This document shows, piece after piece, positions 44,535 to 56,242 of a stretch of DNA of 64,000 nt. Each line of letters begins with the position of its first letter. Position 1 is the first letter of the stretch. This stretch comes from Ceratorhiza oryzae-sativae. Taxonomy: Eukaryota; Basidiomycota; Agaricomycetes; Cantharellales; Ceratobasidiaceae. Below the pieces are notes generated by a model. The model saw only the letters and a program-made list of their open reading frames with translations. It had not been told where the DNA came from and searched no databases. The position numbers were made by a program, and so were the translations under genes. The DNA lies in contig JARWMV010000054.1 of NCBI GenBank assembly GCA_030998015.1, positions 1 through 64,000 of the forward strand, written 5' to 3'.

Positions 44535-45680
44535 TCACACCATTCCCATTGCAGACACAAAGCAAGTAAACTTGAGGCATCCTAGGGGCTTAGTAAGCGC
44601 ATCTGCAAGCTGTTTCTCTGTAGGTATATATTGCAGGTTGAGTTCTTTCAGAGCAATCACTTTGCAAATAAAATGATACTTGACACGTATATGCTTTGTT
44701 GTCTGATGATTGACAGGATTCTTAGCTAGGGCCATAGCAGACTGGTTGTCCAAGAATAAGGGAGTAGTGCCCTCAGAGAGAAAACCAAGTTCAGATAAAA
44801 ATTGGCAAATCCATAAAAGTTTGTGTCTGGCACTAGCATTGGCAACATATTCGGCTTTGGTACTTGATAGGGAAATAGTTGGCTGTTTCTGAGATGAGTA
44901 AGCAATTACGCCACCAGCATGTAAGAACACCCAGCTGGTAGTCAAATGGCTTGTATGCTTATCACCAGCATAATCAGTGTCAACATATCCAAGCAGATTT
45001 AAATTGCAAAAGCAATTATAGACAATGCCTAAGTCCATAGTACCTTTGAGATAGTGTAGAACTTGCTTGCTGGAGTTCCAGTGTTCTTTGCTGGGATTCA
45101 TCACATGTTGCACAAGTATACCAGTAGCATAAGCAATGTTGGGTTGGGTAGAAATCATAGCATACATAAGAGACCCAATGAGCTGCTGGTAGCAGTTCCA
45201 ATTGATCAATGGCACTTCAAGCTTTGGTAGATTGGGAGATTTGGCCATCAGAGTTTCACATGATTTGCAGTCAGACATATTGAAGTGAGCAAGAATATTG
45301 TTGATATAACAGTGCTGAGAGATCTTGAGGGTTCCAGCACTGCAATTGTGCTGAATTTCAATGCCTATGAACATTTTGGCCTTGCCTAGATTGATGATTT
45401 CTAGTGATTCAGCAATTTTAGCCTTAACCTTATTGAGGATTCCTGTAGACAATCCAGCAAGTAGCATATCATCCACATTGCTAAGTATAATTGCTACTTC
45501 ATCACCATTGCGTAGCCAGAATACAGAGCAATCCATATCACATTGTTTAAATCCTATATCTTCAAGGATTTTCTTGAGATGCATATAGAAGGCTTGTGCC
45601 ACCTGTTTGAGACTGTAAATCACCTTGTTGAGCTTCCAGACAGATTCCAGGCCTTTGAAAAAGCCTGGAGGTTGCTCCAT
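44535..45680 (-). pseudogene. Copia-C RT (C-terminal half) and RNase H
   Basis: An open frame of 381 codons starting at MEQPPGFFKGLESVWKLNKV. The RT box is NVDDMLLAG where Copia-B has HVDDMLLAG. RNase H has YVDTDYAGDKHTSHLTTSW and SSTKAEYVANASARHKLLWI, with the second acidic position changed from Glu to Lys relative to the copia consensus 'TEAEY'. It ends ADALTKPLGCLKFTCF. The frame stays open although many Arg codons are lost, because CpG decay mostly causes missense changes. Confidence 0.88.
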
Positions 45681-47908
45681 ATAAATCTCCTCATTGAGAT
45701 CCCCATGTAAAAAGGCTGTTTTAATGTTGATTTGGAGAAGCTTGAGGTCTAGAGCAGCTACAATGCTTAAGAGTGTCCATAAGGAATTGGCAGCAGCAAC
45801 AGGTGATGAAATTTTGACAAAGTTGACTCCAGGGTGCTGAGAAAAGCCCTTCGCAACTAATTGAGCCTTGTAGCGAATGATCTTGCCATCAGCTCCACAC
45901 GTGTAGTCAAAACCCCATCAGCATTTAACAACATTTTTGTTGATAGGACAGCTCATGAGCATCCATACTTCATGCTGCTTGATCAATTTGAGCTCTTCTG
46001 TCATTGCTTCAAGCCACAGATTTGTGTCTGGGCAATGCATGGCTTCCTCAAACATCTGAGGCAGTGATTCCATTATTGCAGTAAGTGCCTCTTCATCTCC
46101 TAATCTAGAGATGTCGCGCGAGAATACCGGCGCATACCCGCACTGGATTTGCTCGGCGAGTTCGAATCCGTTGAAAAAACTGTATATATGCGCGGAAACC
46201 TCTCAGCGGCGCGAACATGCGCATATATGCAGTTTTTTCAACGGATTCGAACTCACCGAGCAAATCCAGTGCGGGTATGCGCCGGTATTCTCGCGCGACA
46301 TCTCTATCCTAATCCATCTGTATGTGCTAAATCACCCACTTGTGCTCTGTATTGTACAGGTGCTCTTTGTTTGCGCATAGATCAATGCACTGGCAGTGGA
46401 TCTGGCTGTAAAAAAACTATTTCTTGGTCTTCAGACTCCAAGTCCAGGCTCTCAGATGGTAAGGCTTCTGGTTCATTGGGTATATGCGCAGGTTCTGACA
46501 ATTCAAGTGGTTTATCAGATGATTTGGGTGAGTGAATTTCTATCTGAATGGGTGGTAATTCATCTGATTTACCCTCATCGTCATTGGTAGGACTTTCATC
46601 ATGATCCTTGATAACCATGCGCTGCTGATTGTCCAGCCCTTCATCAAAGACTACATCACGTGAGGTGATTATGCAACTGGTACTGCACTGAGCAAGCATG
46701 TGCACCTTCCTATTAGGAGCAAATCCGAGGTATATGCACTTGATTGAGTGCACTTGGAGCTTTGTGCACATATTATCAGGCATGCAAGCCCAGGCCTTGC
46801 ATCCAAACATATGTAATCCTGATACATTTGGGATCTTGCCACTAAATGCCTTGCTCAGCATTCAGCCATCTAGGCATTTCTTCGGTGTTACATTCCACAG
46901 GTGAGCTGCATGTAAGATTGCATAACCCCAATATTTCTCAGGTAAATGTGTGTTGAATCGCATTGCGTGCTGACAGTTGTTTAGGGTACGTATCACTTGC
47001 TTGGCTACGCCATTACTGGCTGATGAATCTGCTTTGGTCTTTTGGTGCTGGATCCCTTCTGCTTGCAAGAAAGCCTTGAAGGCATTTGACCTGTACTCAC
47101 CACCACCATCTGTCTGTAAGTGTTTAATTTGCCTTCCCATAAGATTCTCAATTGACACTTTGAGGTCCTTGAATTGACCCACATAATTGCTCTTGTTGTG
47201 CAATAAATGCATGAATATCTTGCAGGACTTATCATCAATTGTTACAGCAAAATATTGGAATCCTCCAATTGCTTGAACAGGTAAGGGGCCATGTAGATTG
47301 CTGTGCATAAGCTCAAGTACCTCAGAGGTACAAGTTTGGGATGGTGGAAAGGGTGCGCATGTATGCTTCCCCTGGAGGCATGGGCCGCATTTTGACTTGG
47401 GAGGTGAGCAGTTTCCCACTATGTCCATCCCTTCAACCACACTTTTCCTCACCATATCTAGCATGTATTCATAGTTTAGGTGACCAAATCAGTGGTGCCA
47501 GGTAGGTAGGTCTGCTTGCATGACTGTACTTGCAGTATATGCAATGAATTCTTGGGCCTGTAAATCACTATTGTTATTTTTGCTGTCTGGCTCTACAAAG
47601 GCTGTATGTGTGGTAGAATTGGTGTGTGTAATTTTCACTTGAACCTTGTAGAGTTGCCCTGACTGCTTTGCCCATCCTATTTCATCGCCTCAACTGTCCT
47701 GACTAATCATAATTGCACCAATGCCTCTCTGGAACAGGACATTCGTCCACTTCTTGTTGAGTTGGGTCACCAACATCAGGCTTGTGTTTAGATTGGGTAT
47801 GTGCAGCACTGATTCCATGTATGCATTGGTCTCATGACCCTTGCAATTATGAAGTGTGACTAAGATTCAGCCAATGCCGACTGCATATATCTTGGTTCCA
47901 TTGCCAAC
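45681..47908 (-). pseudogene. Copia-C protease end, integrase and RT N-terminal part
   Basis: Consecutive minus-strand frames, 47464-46862 (MLDMVRKSVVEGMDIVGNCS, CGPCLQGKHTCAPFPPS, the core HSNLHGPLPVQAIGGFQYF, LQTDGGGEYRSN) and 46861-46382 (integrase C-terminal part and acidic linker), are followed by the RT entry, which is interrupted by the MITE at 46106-46306. Several stops separate the frames. The first catalytic Asp of the integrase core is Asn here (HSNLHG against HSDLHG in Copia-B). Confidence 0.82.
46106..46306. mobile_element. hAT-like MITE, 201 bp, in Copia-C
   Basis: Begins TAGAGATGTCGCGCGAGAAT and ends with its reverse complement. The inverted repeats are about 88 bp each with a centre of about 25 bp. 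The 8-bp duplication TCCTAATC stands at 46098-46105 and 46307-46314. TSD length and terminal motif fit the hAT superfamily. It is rich in CpG while the surrounding element is CpG-poor, so it arrived later. It encodes nothing. Confidence 0.9.
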
Positions 47909-49081
47909 TCAAACTGGGACTGGGGGTACAAGGGACTGGTAAGTCGAAAACCATTTGCACTGAGGGGTCATGTGACAAGATGCCCCTGAGTCGATCAGCC
48001 AATAGTGCACAGCTGTCTCTTCATCAACTACAGGTAGCGCATATAGTGTCAGCATAACTGGTATGTTGTCCATAGCTATGAATGTCATTGTGATCTGCGC
48101 TGACTTGGCTTTTGGCTTCATATCACTGGACTTGTCCTTGTCCTTGTCTTTTCCTTTGCCCTTGTCCTTTGGTGACTGCCACTTTTGAAATGGACCTTGG
48201 CCCTCTGTGCCACCTCCTTTTGCCCAGCATTTAGCCCTTAAGTGTCCAGGCTTGCTGCAATTGGAGCAGGTCTTAGTGCTCTGTCTTGAGGGCTGCTCCT
48301 TCACCTTCAACATTGTAGCTTTGCCCTTGGCAATGCTCATGAACATCCCAGTGAGTCCAAGACCCTTCTTGCAACGCTCTTCTTTGGCTAATGTGGCCTT
48401 TATAACCAAGTTGTAGGTAATCAAACCCAATTGATTCAACATCTGGATGACTGTGCTGACAATGGCATACAATGGAGGTAACACATTCATTATAATTTGA
48501 GCAAGCATAGAGTTGCTAATTGGTTTGCCTAGTGTTTTCATCTTCAAAGCAATTGTATGGAGGGAATATATACCTGCAGTAATGTCATGATCTTCTTCAA
48601 TCTTTGTATTGACTAGTTGGTGGTACAGGAAGGGTATCAATTGAGCTCCCTTCCCTACCCACTGCTCAACAACTCATGTCCATGCCTCTTGTGATGTTTT
48701 GGCCTTGATGATATTGGCTAGTGCCTTGTCTTCCATTGCCAATGCAATCTGGGCAAGAGCCTCTTGATCATGTTTTAGCCACTCAGCTAGGGATTCAGTA
48801 TATTCGCTCAACCTTGATTTGTCTTTGGCATTGGCATTGGTGAGTTCAGCCAGGGGTTTCTTGACTCCAAGAACAATGTCCTCTAGGCCTTGTAGGTGTA
48901 GGACCATTTGCTGATGAAATTTCCATGCTGTGTAATTAGATCTGTCACTCTTCAGAGTGGGAACATCAAGCAACTTCTTGCTCAAGTAGCTCGGCTTGTG
49001 GCTTGAAGACATTGCTGGCGGGACTGTTACCAGGTTGACAGGGCTCTCTGGTTTTGTACTAGTAGAGGCGGCAGGGCTCAT
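47909..49081 (-). pseudogene. Copia-C gag and protease start
   Basis: 49081-48674 starts MSPAASTSTKPESPVN at the ATG inside the primer-binding site and carries the copia capsid (SNYTAWKFHQQMVLHLQGLE, LKHDQEALAQIALAMEDKAL). After a stop near 48672, 48640-47909 continues with VSTVIQMLNQL..., the zinc knuckle CSNCSKPGHLRAKC and the protease WLIDSGASCHMT with the catalytic Asp intact. Confidence 0.85.
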
Positions 49082-49085
49082 AACC
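49074..49085 (-). other. Copia-C primer-binding site (half initiator tRNA-Met type)
   Basis: The minus strand reads GGTTATGAGCCC. Its ATG (49081-49079) is the first codon of gag. Confidence 0.78.
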
Positions 49086-49269
49086 TCTCATGCAGGGAGG
49101 TTTCTTGTGGCTAAGATACAAATTGTACTTAGCTCAACTACAAAGGTAGAGAACTAAGGAAGAAGAAAAGGGGGTTTCCTGCAAACTTGTGCATGATATC
49201 AGAGAGAGGGTGATAGGAAACAGAAACAAATATGCGCATACATACACACATATGATTGTAAATTCAACA
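49086..49269 (-). repeat. Copia-C 5' LTR
   Basis: A 184-bp LTR, shorter than its partner. It has lost the segment between the two CTTAGCTCAACTAC repeats found in Copia-B. It ends ATTCAACA before TTTAG (49270-49274). Confidence 0.88.
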
Positions 49270-50328
49270 TTTAGTGGTGAACCAGGAGTAGAACAAGACA
49301 ATGACTCACATGTATACCAGGTTGTCGTAGTAAGTCGATTCATCAGTCACTGGAACAGTCTGTTGCTAGTGAGTTGAGATAGAATTGACGTCAGACAATC
49401 TTCTACCTTGTCAATTAGTTGTCTGGTATATGACGTATTGAGAGGAGGAGTCAGCTTTCCGGATCGTGGCAATCTACCCAAGCACTGGCAATGATTTTGA
49501 TATTTTTCTGGAATTAGTCGGTTCCTGGATAATCACGTCAACGACGTACGTTTACAGCATCAATCCATGATTTACGTTGTCCTTGAGAGAGCGCTCGCCA
49601 TTTCTTGCGAGTTTCTAGCGAAGAGCAGGCCTTCTGGGGCTGTGTGGCAATGGTAGAATCGAACGCTAAAACAATGAGAAATATGAGGTATTTCATTTTT
49701 GGTGGGGACTGAAATGACACTTGGGTGTCGACCGTTATTCCAGGTAGTTGGCTTTATAAGTGTGATTGTGTCATCCTCACCTCTGGGTTGCAAATCGAAC
49801 CATGGAAAAATATTGCCACTCCAAGAATCACAAGCGTGGCTGCCGATTGGGTTCATGCATTTCATACTTTCGACGCATTGGCACCAACGGAGCATTGTGG
49901 GAAACCAAGGCACACGGGAAAATACGATGTGTGGCAATTTTACTTTCAGGCACGTCTAGTCAGGCCGTCGTGTCTGACAAACACTCACCCGCTCAGTTTC
50001 CTTTTCCGCATATCCTCTTGACACTATCACAAATCAATCTAGCTCTCGATGTGTTTCTTGGTGCGCAGAATTACCACCACCTCCAAAGTATCGAAACAAC
50101 GGAGTGCAGACATTGGAATTACAGCAGCTTAATCGAACGTGCGCATATACACGTGGGCGGTTTGTTCAAATCGCTATGGCCGGATATATGGAACAGCGAT
50201 ACACACAAATCACCTGTTTTATATTCCACTGGCCGAGATTCTGTAGACAAAATTAGGTAAATAGAAGAAAATGGCAGCACGAATACCGATAGCACCACAT
50301 CTCAAAGCGTTAGTCTTTTGACAGAGTT

Positions 50329-52249
50329 TTATGCGTAGACATAGCACAGAGGCCAACTGCGAGTATCCAGTACATCTCCAATGCTATAGGAATCATACAT
50401 GCCTGCGACGCGTGTCAACCCACTTCTGCGACTGTCAAATAAATTCGATGATACTTACCAGCAGTTGGTATCATGTCCGTCTTATTGAGCCACGGAGGTT
50501 GACCGTTAGGAAACTCGGCCACCGCAGAGATGTTCTGTGCCAGGAACCTTTAGCTGTTGAGCAAGAGCCGAATTTCAATATTCACCTGAACGGAGCCACC
50601 GCGGAAGGCTTGCTTGTTGCGTGGATTCTTTTCCTGCCACAGCCACCAGAGACGATCAATGTTCTGTCATCATCCCCGTAAGCTACTATCAGGCAGTATA
50701 AGGTTTGCTACTGACACCATGATGCATATGGAACATCGGCTGAGCGATAATGCAGTTCGTCAACCGTCATGATCAAAGACCCAGCCGAAAAAACTCACTT
50801 CGTTTGCTGAGAATGTCGGCGCGCCCTCGACCGGGCATACTGTGGTATTGGAAGATCCCTTGGGGCAAAGCCCCGCTAGGTCGCTAAACCGTGAAATCAG
50901 TACTATGAGCTATGTAACGCCGAGAATATGCGCTGACCCTCCTACAATCAAATGGACGGCGCCATGCATCCCTATAAAGCCCTCCATGTATGCTTGGAAT
51001 GCCGTAAAGTTTCCAGTCTCAATATTGAGTAGTTTTTTGACTTCTTGCGGAGTAAAGGTCGAGACTGCAGAAACATTGGAAATCCCAAGAAACCCAGGGT
51101 ACGGCCGATATTGGCGACGGAGCTTGTGTGATCTTCAGAGGAAACGGTTAAGTCAAGTGACTTTGATGATTCGCCCCAGTGTAACGCACATGGGGTAAGC
51201 AAAAGTTAGATCCAGCCCACCAGTTTTCACGGTAAAGTCACTGTCGAGTATCATTATTAGAAAACGACCAGGTCCCTGAGAGGGTCTCCGATTGCCTACT
51301 CTTTTGGATCGCCAAATCCTCCAAGTCCTGCAACTCGATCCGTGTCCCACATCCTGCTGTTTTCGAAGTCCTGAGTGTCTGTAAAGATGCTTGGTCACTA
51401 TTTGACTATCGGACTCGACAGTTTAGTTGAGACTGACCTTTCTCCCATGCTATGGATTGGCGAGAGAACAGTGATAAATCCGGGCGTCACAGTTGTAAAG
51501 ATTAAACTACTCACCCCAATCTACAGGAGAAGATTTAGCGGCAACAAAGTTTGACATGGCTAAAACACTCACATGGCGCAACGCCCTTGTAGCCACATTG
51601 TTTACGTAGGGCATTCGTCCACTGGTGCACGTAGAGACTAGTCAAACCCGAGGTTAGGCTACATCATTTGAACGCGATAGGTCTGTGTCCACTGACCGGT
51701 GCCATGGAAGGAAAAGACCGGTAAAGTGGATGATGGCTTTGTGAAATTTATCAGCGCTTCGTGAAATCGATGGTGATTGATGATACCTACGGTTGAGATT
51801 CATGTGCCTACCGGATTGATGATCAGCACCGACTCGTGACACCCGGGATAGAAAAACACCTACACATATACGAGGTCATCGTAATAGGTTGAATTTTCGT
51901 TCACTGGGGCAATCTGAGAGATATCATCAACTGAACATCGAATGAATCACTGAGAGTGAGGAACATACTATATCAAACGGCGAGCCCGTTTCCGAAGTAT
52001 TAAGAGGAGGATTCAGCTTTCCGGACCTCGGAACTTTGTTTAGACACTGGAGGACCTTAGCATCTCCTAGTCCTCGCTGGCTTTACAGAGATGACTTACA
52101 TTGACGGCGTCGATCCAGGCTTTGCGCTGTGCCCGGGACAAAGCACGCCATTCTTTGCGAACTTCTAAGGAAGAGCAAGCCTTCGGAGGTTGGGTGCTTG
52201 CGACGACGGCAGTTAGCACTGAGATGACGAGACAGACAAATGGATTCAT
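50329..52249 (-). CDS. Tyrosinase (type 3 copper phenol oxidase), probably functional
   Basis: Minus-strand paralogue of the pseudogene to its left, with the same intron positions. Start MNPFVCLVISVLTAVVASTQ (signal peptide), exon 1 52249-52100, CSSLEVRKEWRALSRAQRKA, VPRSGKLNPPLNTSE, STYYDDLVYVHMNLN, CuA box IHFTGLFLPWHR (about 51690), GYKGVAPYWAWEK (YW site), DFENSRMWDTDRVAGLGGFG, VKTGGLDLTFAYPM, HKLRRQYRPYPGFLG, CuB GMHGAVHLIVGG (about 50940), CPKGSSNTTVCPVEGAPTFS, MFHMHHG/NIDRLWWLWQEKNP. The donor GTCAGT after HHG is intact (50715 leftward) and no stop was found. It ends TRSWPLCYVYA at 50329. At least twelve short introns. The product should enter the secretory path and oxidise phenols. 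Confidence 0.88.
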
Positions 52250-54468
52250 TGTGAGCCTTCAAACAATAATTCCCAGTTCGAGTGAGAACGTTGGACAGGA
52301 GTGGGTGACTTAAATACAAATGGATAGCACCCCATTCTGCAAGGCCACACTGTTGAGGAAATATTGCCACACGTGAATGAAATGCCTCGCTGAGTTGGTT
52401 CTCTCGGCGATGGCCCACCGGGAACGGCGAGCATCGCCCATGCAATAAACGGTAGCTGGAGCTGTTATGGCGGAGAAGAAGCGCAATAGACTTTCCCCAG
52501 TAAAGAAGCAAGATGGAAGCCAACCAGGGGCGGCGCTCATTTCCCCACGCTTCCGTGCCACTGGGTTTATGCCGTGATCGCTGCCAAGCTATCCAAGTCG
52601 CCCAAAGCCAAGAACTTGAAGTCTGCTACCTAATCTATGTCGGGGAATGGTCGGAAGTAGGCGGGGTGAACACCCCGAGACAACGAAGCTAGTCTCAAAT
52701 GGTTCCTACCGATTTCCGATTTTGATCCCTGCCGGAGAGCTACGAACTGAGAAGCAGAGAAGGCGGGACCAGTAGGGGTGCGAGTATGTATTGGGGCATC
52801 GCGTAGCTTTCCAAAAGAATCTGAATACGATCGATATGCCGGATATGATTGCCCGTGAGTGCGAGGCGAGCGGCATCAATGTACAAGGTTATCCGTGGTG
52901 TGCGGCTAAGCTTATTGCCTGGATGTGGGGCTTCTGTTTCCTGACCCAGCCTAGATCGCCACATGGCGGGCGCTTGGGGCAGCAGCACAGCCTCACATGC
53001 TAGATCCATCGCCCCCACCCTGCACAATGATCCTCGGGCGAAGGCTGCGGCTCTTCTTGTCATATAAATTGTCTTCCCGGAGTATCTGTTCCTCCGGCTC
53101 AAGGTTCTCCGCCGTTGGCCCCTGCTTTCAGAAGCCAAGCCAACAACAAAAGTTGGATTCTCGTTGGATCAATGCCTCTGGTTCTTCCCTCTCCATATGG
53201 TCAGACCTCGATCCACATACCCGACGAAATGACTTGTCAGATTAACATGACAACCACTTGTCGCACTTGCTCGCTGTTGACGGTATTGCTTGACACAAAC
53301 TATATCATAAACTCGCGTTCTCGCTACACTCTACCGATTATTTCGTTCAGTACCACGTAACCTTATTATCATTCGGCCGTATGAATTAAGGGATGCCATG
53401 CCTTGGTATCATATGTGTTACCTACATTTTTTAGGTGTCGGGCCAAATCGAACTGTTAATTAAATTCTCCATGCATCCACCCCAATTCCACCATTTCATT
53501 TGACAGCGCAGGGCTTAGCAAATTTAATCGAGAGCAGCGGGAATCCCACACACAAATCCATAGCGCGGGCACCAATTACACCGATCCAAATGGCGGGCTC
53601 TTTCGGAACGCTCAAAAGTATAGAAAGGTTAATTCACTCTACGTGCGCAACCGCCCTAAAGAGCCCAATTGCAGAGTTGGATAAATGGTACGCTCTGCGC
53701 ACAACTCCTGGCCCATGCTGTGAGGTGGGCACAGTCTCTCCTTGTCTAGGAACCGCACAAGTCCTCACGAATTCTTGCTAGATATTTACCCGAGTAAGGA
53801 ATACAAATGGAATCTAGGATGCCAGCACCGAGCTACAGTAAACCGAAACGTATATATTTTAAATTTCTAATTTTACTCAAGCGCACCTTGAGCGATCCAA
53901 GCATTGCTTTAGAACCATACTCAAGTCGAGGTGATATTATTCTTTTGGACATCTCTCCTACTATCCTCCGCTCATCACTCATAAAACGCGTACTCCCATC
54001 CAGGTTCGAAATAGAATGTGAACAGAAGGAATCCATAATTTGTCGGGGAGTGATAATCCAAACTGTGTGCAGTTGGTTACTATCTGGTAAGAATAATTCA
54101 TCTGTACAATGCAGGCGTTTTTATACAACATGTCAGCTTGGGTGATCTCGGTCATAATTGGGTCCTGAGCCTGACCCACGCCTTCCGATCGATCTGAGGC
54201 TTCGGGGTGGATTACGTATCGACTCTGCTTCAAATTTGTGACCATTTCATTGATGCCCAGGTTTCTCTCGTCGCATCCGATTGCTTTGCCCACTGGTTTC
54301 GGTCAGTCCACCGCTGCTGATGCCGTGATTTCAGGTGCTCATAAATTGCGGTTAGGGGAATCTTCCTCATCAGGGAGCTCATCGTGACTTCTTTGATGCA
54401 AGGCAGCCTGAGCCCCGTGTTGTGATTTTTCTCTCGCCCACTCGAGTGTGTCTCCGGCAGCTTACAGC
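52250..54468. other. Long stretch without a recognised gene
   Basis: A TATA-like TTAAATAC near 52310 may serve the tyrosinase at 50329-52249. Frames on the minus strand at 52740-53138 (LSRTPRITLYIDAARLALTG) and on the plus strand at 52791-53003 overlap and neither has a known domain. 53400-54450 shows only short frames. I see no gene that can be supported. Confidence 0.45.
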
Positions 54469-56242
54469 ATGTTCGCAGGGCAGTTCTGCAACTCGGCACC
54501 GATATTAACATTGCTAGCCACACTAGCATACGGCCAATCGTTGATACAAAAGGTGGTCGACGACACGTATATTTTCGACCTCATTCGGTTGGATGGCATT
54601 CAATATTCGCCTCAGTGGTACGCCGACGCGTACGATCCCCGCCGCAATCAAAGCACACTTCACACCTCGATTACCGCGGCCTCCAATCTCGTCTATTTTT
54701 TTCAAGGTGCCCCTCGTGATGGGATGTCTGCTCCTTAGCTGATGCTGATGATGAGTGGATAGGTAGCGCCATACATTACTATGCTGACCGAGATGTTCCA
54801 CATGGGCCAGCTCGAATTTACCTCGATAGTGACACAGACGGCATTGAAGTACTATCGAACGCCTCAACCCTTTTATACCAACAACTATTGTGGAGTGCAG
54901 CCAACCTAGGGCCGGGGGACCACCAGCTTGTTATCAGTCATGCCGGTGTAAATGGACAATATATAGGGCTAGATTATCTTTTGTGAGCGACTTGGATTGA
55001 ACGTAACCTTTCATACCTCTGAAGATCGGCAGGATCGAGTCCGATCATGGGTTTATTCCACAGCTTGCGGGACCGTGAGTGAATTTTCGTCTTGAGAACG
55101 GCTGTCCCCGCGAATTGATGGTCGCTAGAGCTGCAGCTGTCGTTCCCCAAGAGGCTATTTTCGTTGACGACAATGATCCAAGACTCAGCTATTCGCTAGG
55201 CTGGGATCCCGTTTTGGTAGCCAAGACCTTTTCGCCCCAGTTTAGCACCACTAACTGTCGCCTGTAGCCATCGCAGACTCTTGTAACATATTTTAACAAC
55301 ACGATGCATCGGACAAAAACGCCGGGCGCTACTGTCACCCTCAAATTCAACGGCACTGCTGTTTGGTACTTTACCGACTTGCAGCTGGTGCACGGCAAGG
55401 TCAACGTCACTCTGGACGATAAGCAGAGCTGGGTTATATATGGAAATACTGGCCAACAGGTGAACATATTCTTAGCCCCGATGATCCAGGAAGTAAATTT
55501 GGCGCATCTTCCAGCTTCAGCAGAGAATGATTTGGAATGCTACGGACCTATCTTACGGCGAACATAAAGTAGTCCTTACGCATTTCGATGAGGCCAGCAC
55601 CTGGATGACGCTCGATTTCTTTAGGTATGCGTTTATTAGCGTCGCCAAATCGATTAGGCTAATGGTCCTTTCAATACAGATATTTGCCTGGGTACGTGCT
55701 GTATCTGAATCAGCTTCGCGTATCTAATCCCGAAATGGCTGTTACAGAAATCCTCCACTGCCGACTTCACCAAGCCGAGTACCAATTGGAGCGGTTGCCG
55801 GTGCAACTGTTGGAGGTATAGCTCTGTTGGTTACAGCAGGGGTAATTTTATTATGGCTACGTCGCCGTCGCCTTGATCGCAAAGCAAAGTCATATTTCGA
55901 AAGCGGTAAATTTGCTTCGCCCCCTTTAATAAATCAAGCACCTGTGCCGGCATACGGCTATGTATCTCGCCCGTTTAATATGCAAGCAGTTGCCTCCACG
56001 GCTCAAGAGAACAACACACAAGGTCAGTGGCTTGTTCAAACTATATCAAAATTCTAGAGATAACGCGTTCTGTAGGTTCCGGGTCTAGAAGAGTGGTGAA
56101 AGGCATCCCAGTGGATCGACCCCAAGAACAGGCGACACACTTCGGTCCTCCCACTTCGGTTGTGACCTCTGACAGCACGCAATCAACGCACTCGGATAGT
56201 TTGCAAGAAAGATATGATGATAGTCCTCCTGAATACTCGTAA
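54469..56242 (+). CDS. Single-pass membrane protein with two beta-sandwich-like ectodomain repeats
   Basis: Nine exons (54469-54706, 54763-54982, 55033-55074, 55129-55216, 55268-55459, 55515-55624, 55680-55691, 55748-56022, 56076-56242) encode 447 residues. A signal peptide (FCNSAPILTLLATLAYGQ) is followed by two repeats, each opening with VDD (VDDTYIF, VDDNDPRLSYS) and ending LGPGDHQLVISH...GLDYL or SYGEHKVVLTH...MTLDFFRY. This is the pattern of a protein type common in agaricomycetes. A transmembrane helix (AGATVGGIALLVTAGVILLW) and basic stop-transfer RRRRLDRK lead to a cytosolic tail ending SPPEYS. Exon 7 is 12 nt long. The in-frame TAG near 55265 is inside intron 4, which has a good branch site (CACTAACTG). 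Function unknown. Confidence 0.85.

Larger units (their letters stand above)
44246..49269 (-). mobile_element. Copia-C: complete, CpG-decayed relative of Copia-B
   Basis: LTRs 44246-44482 and 49086-49269, flanked by the 5-bp duplication TTTAG (44241-44245 and 49270-49274). It has the same domain order and nearly the same protein as Copia-B, but almost every CpG of Copia-B is TpG or CpA here (Arg changed to Cys, His or Gln again and again). It lies in the same orientation as the tyrosinase gene, inside a 53-bp intron. A hAT-like MITE (46106-46306) sits in its pol. Confidence 0.95.
42758..49696 (-). pseudogene. Tyrosinase pseudogene with a copia element in an intron
   Basis: Minus-strand gene of the tyrosinase (binuclear type 3 copper oxidase) family, which oxidises phenols to quinones in melanin formation. 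Start MKYLIFLIVLAFDSTIATQP (signal peptide), then CSSLETRKKWRALSQGQR, GRLPRSGKLTPPLNTS, STYYDNLVYIHMNLN, the CuA box HSTGLFLPWHR (about 44130), the CuB pair GMHTGIHAIVGG (about 43400) and MFHLHHA/NVDRIW near 43160-43075. It ends TRQWPLCYVYE at 42758. Two lesions are visible: TGG to TAG at 43070-43068, and a donor GT changed to AT at 43142-43141. Exon layout equals that of the intact neighbour. Copia-C fills the intron between VYI and HMNLN. Confidence 0.88.

Noticed and set aside
46111..46535. Plus-strand ORFs over the Copia-C linker (89 and 128 codons)
   Set aside because: They run through the palindromic MITE and the reverse strand of pol and have no domain.
52740..53138. Minus-strand 132-codon ORF as a host gene
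   Set aside because: It lacks any recognised domain, a plus-strand ORF overlaps it, and its composition is irregular. Support is too weak.
55259..55267. In-frame TAG as a nonsense mutation in the membrane-protein gene
   Set aside because: A 51-bp intron (55217-55267) with GT, a CTAAC branch site and AG ends exactly on the TAG and keeps phase 0.
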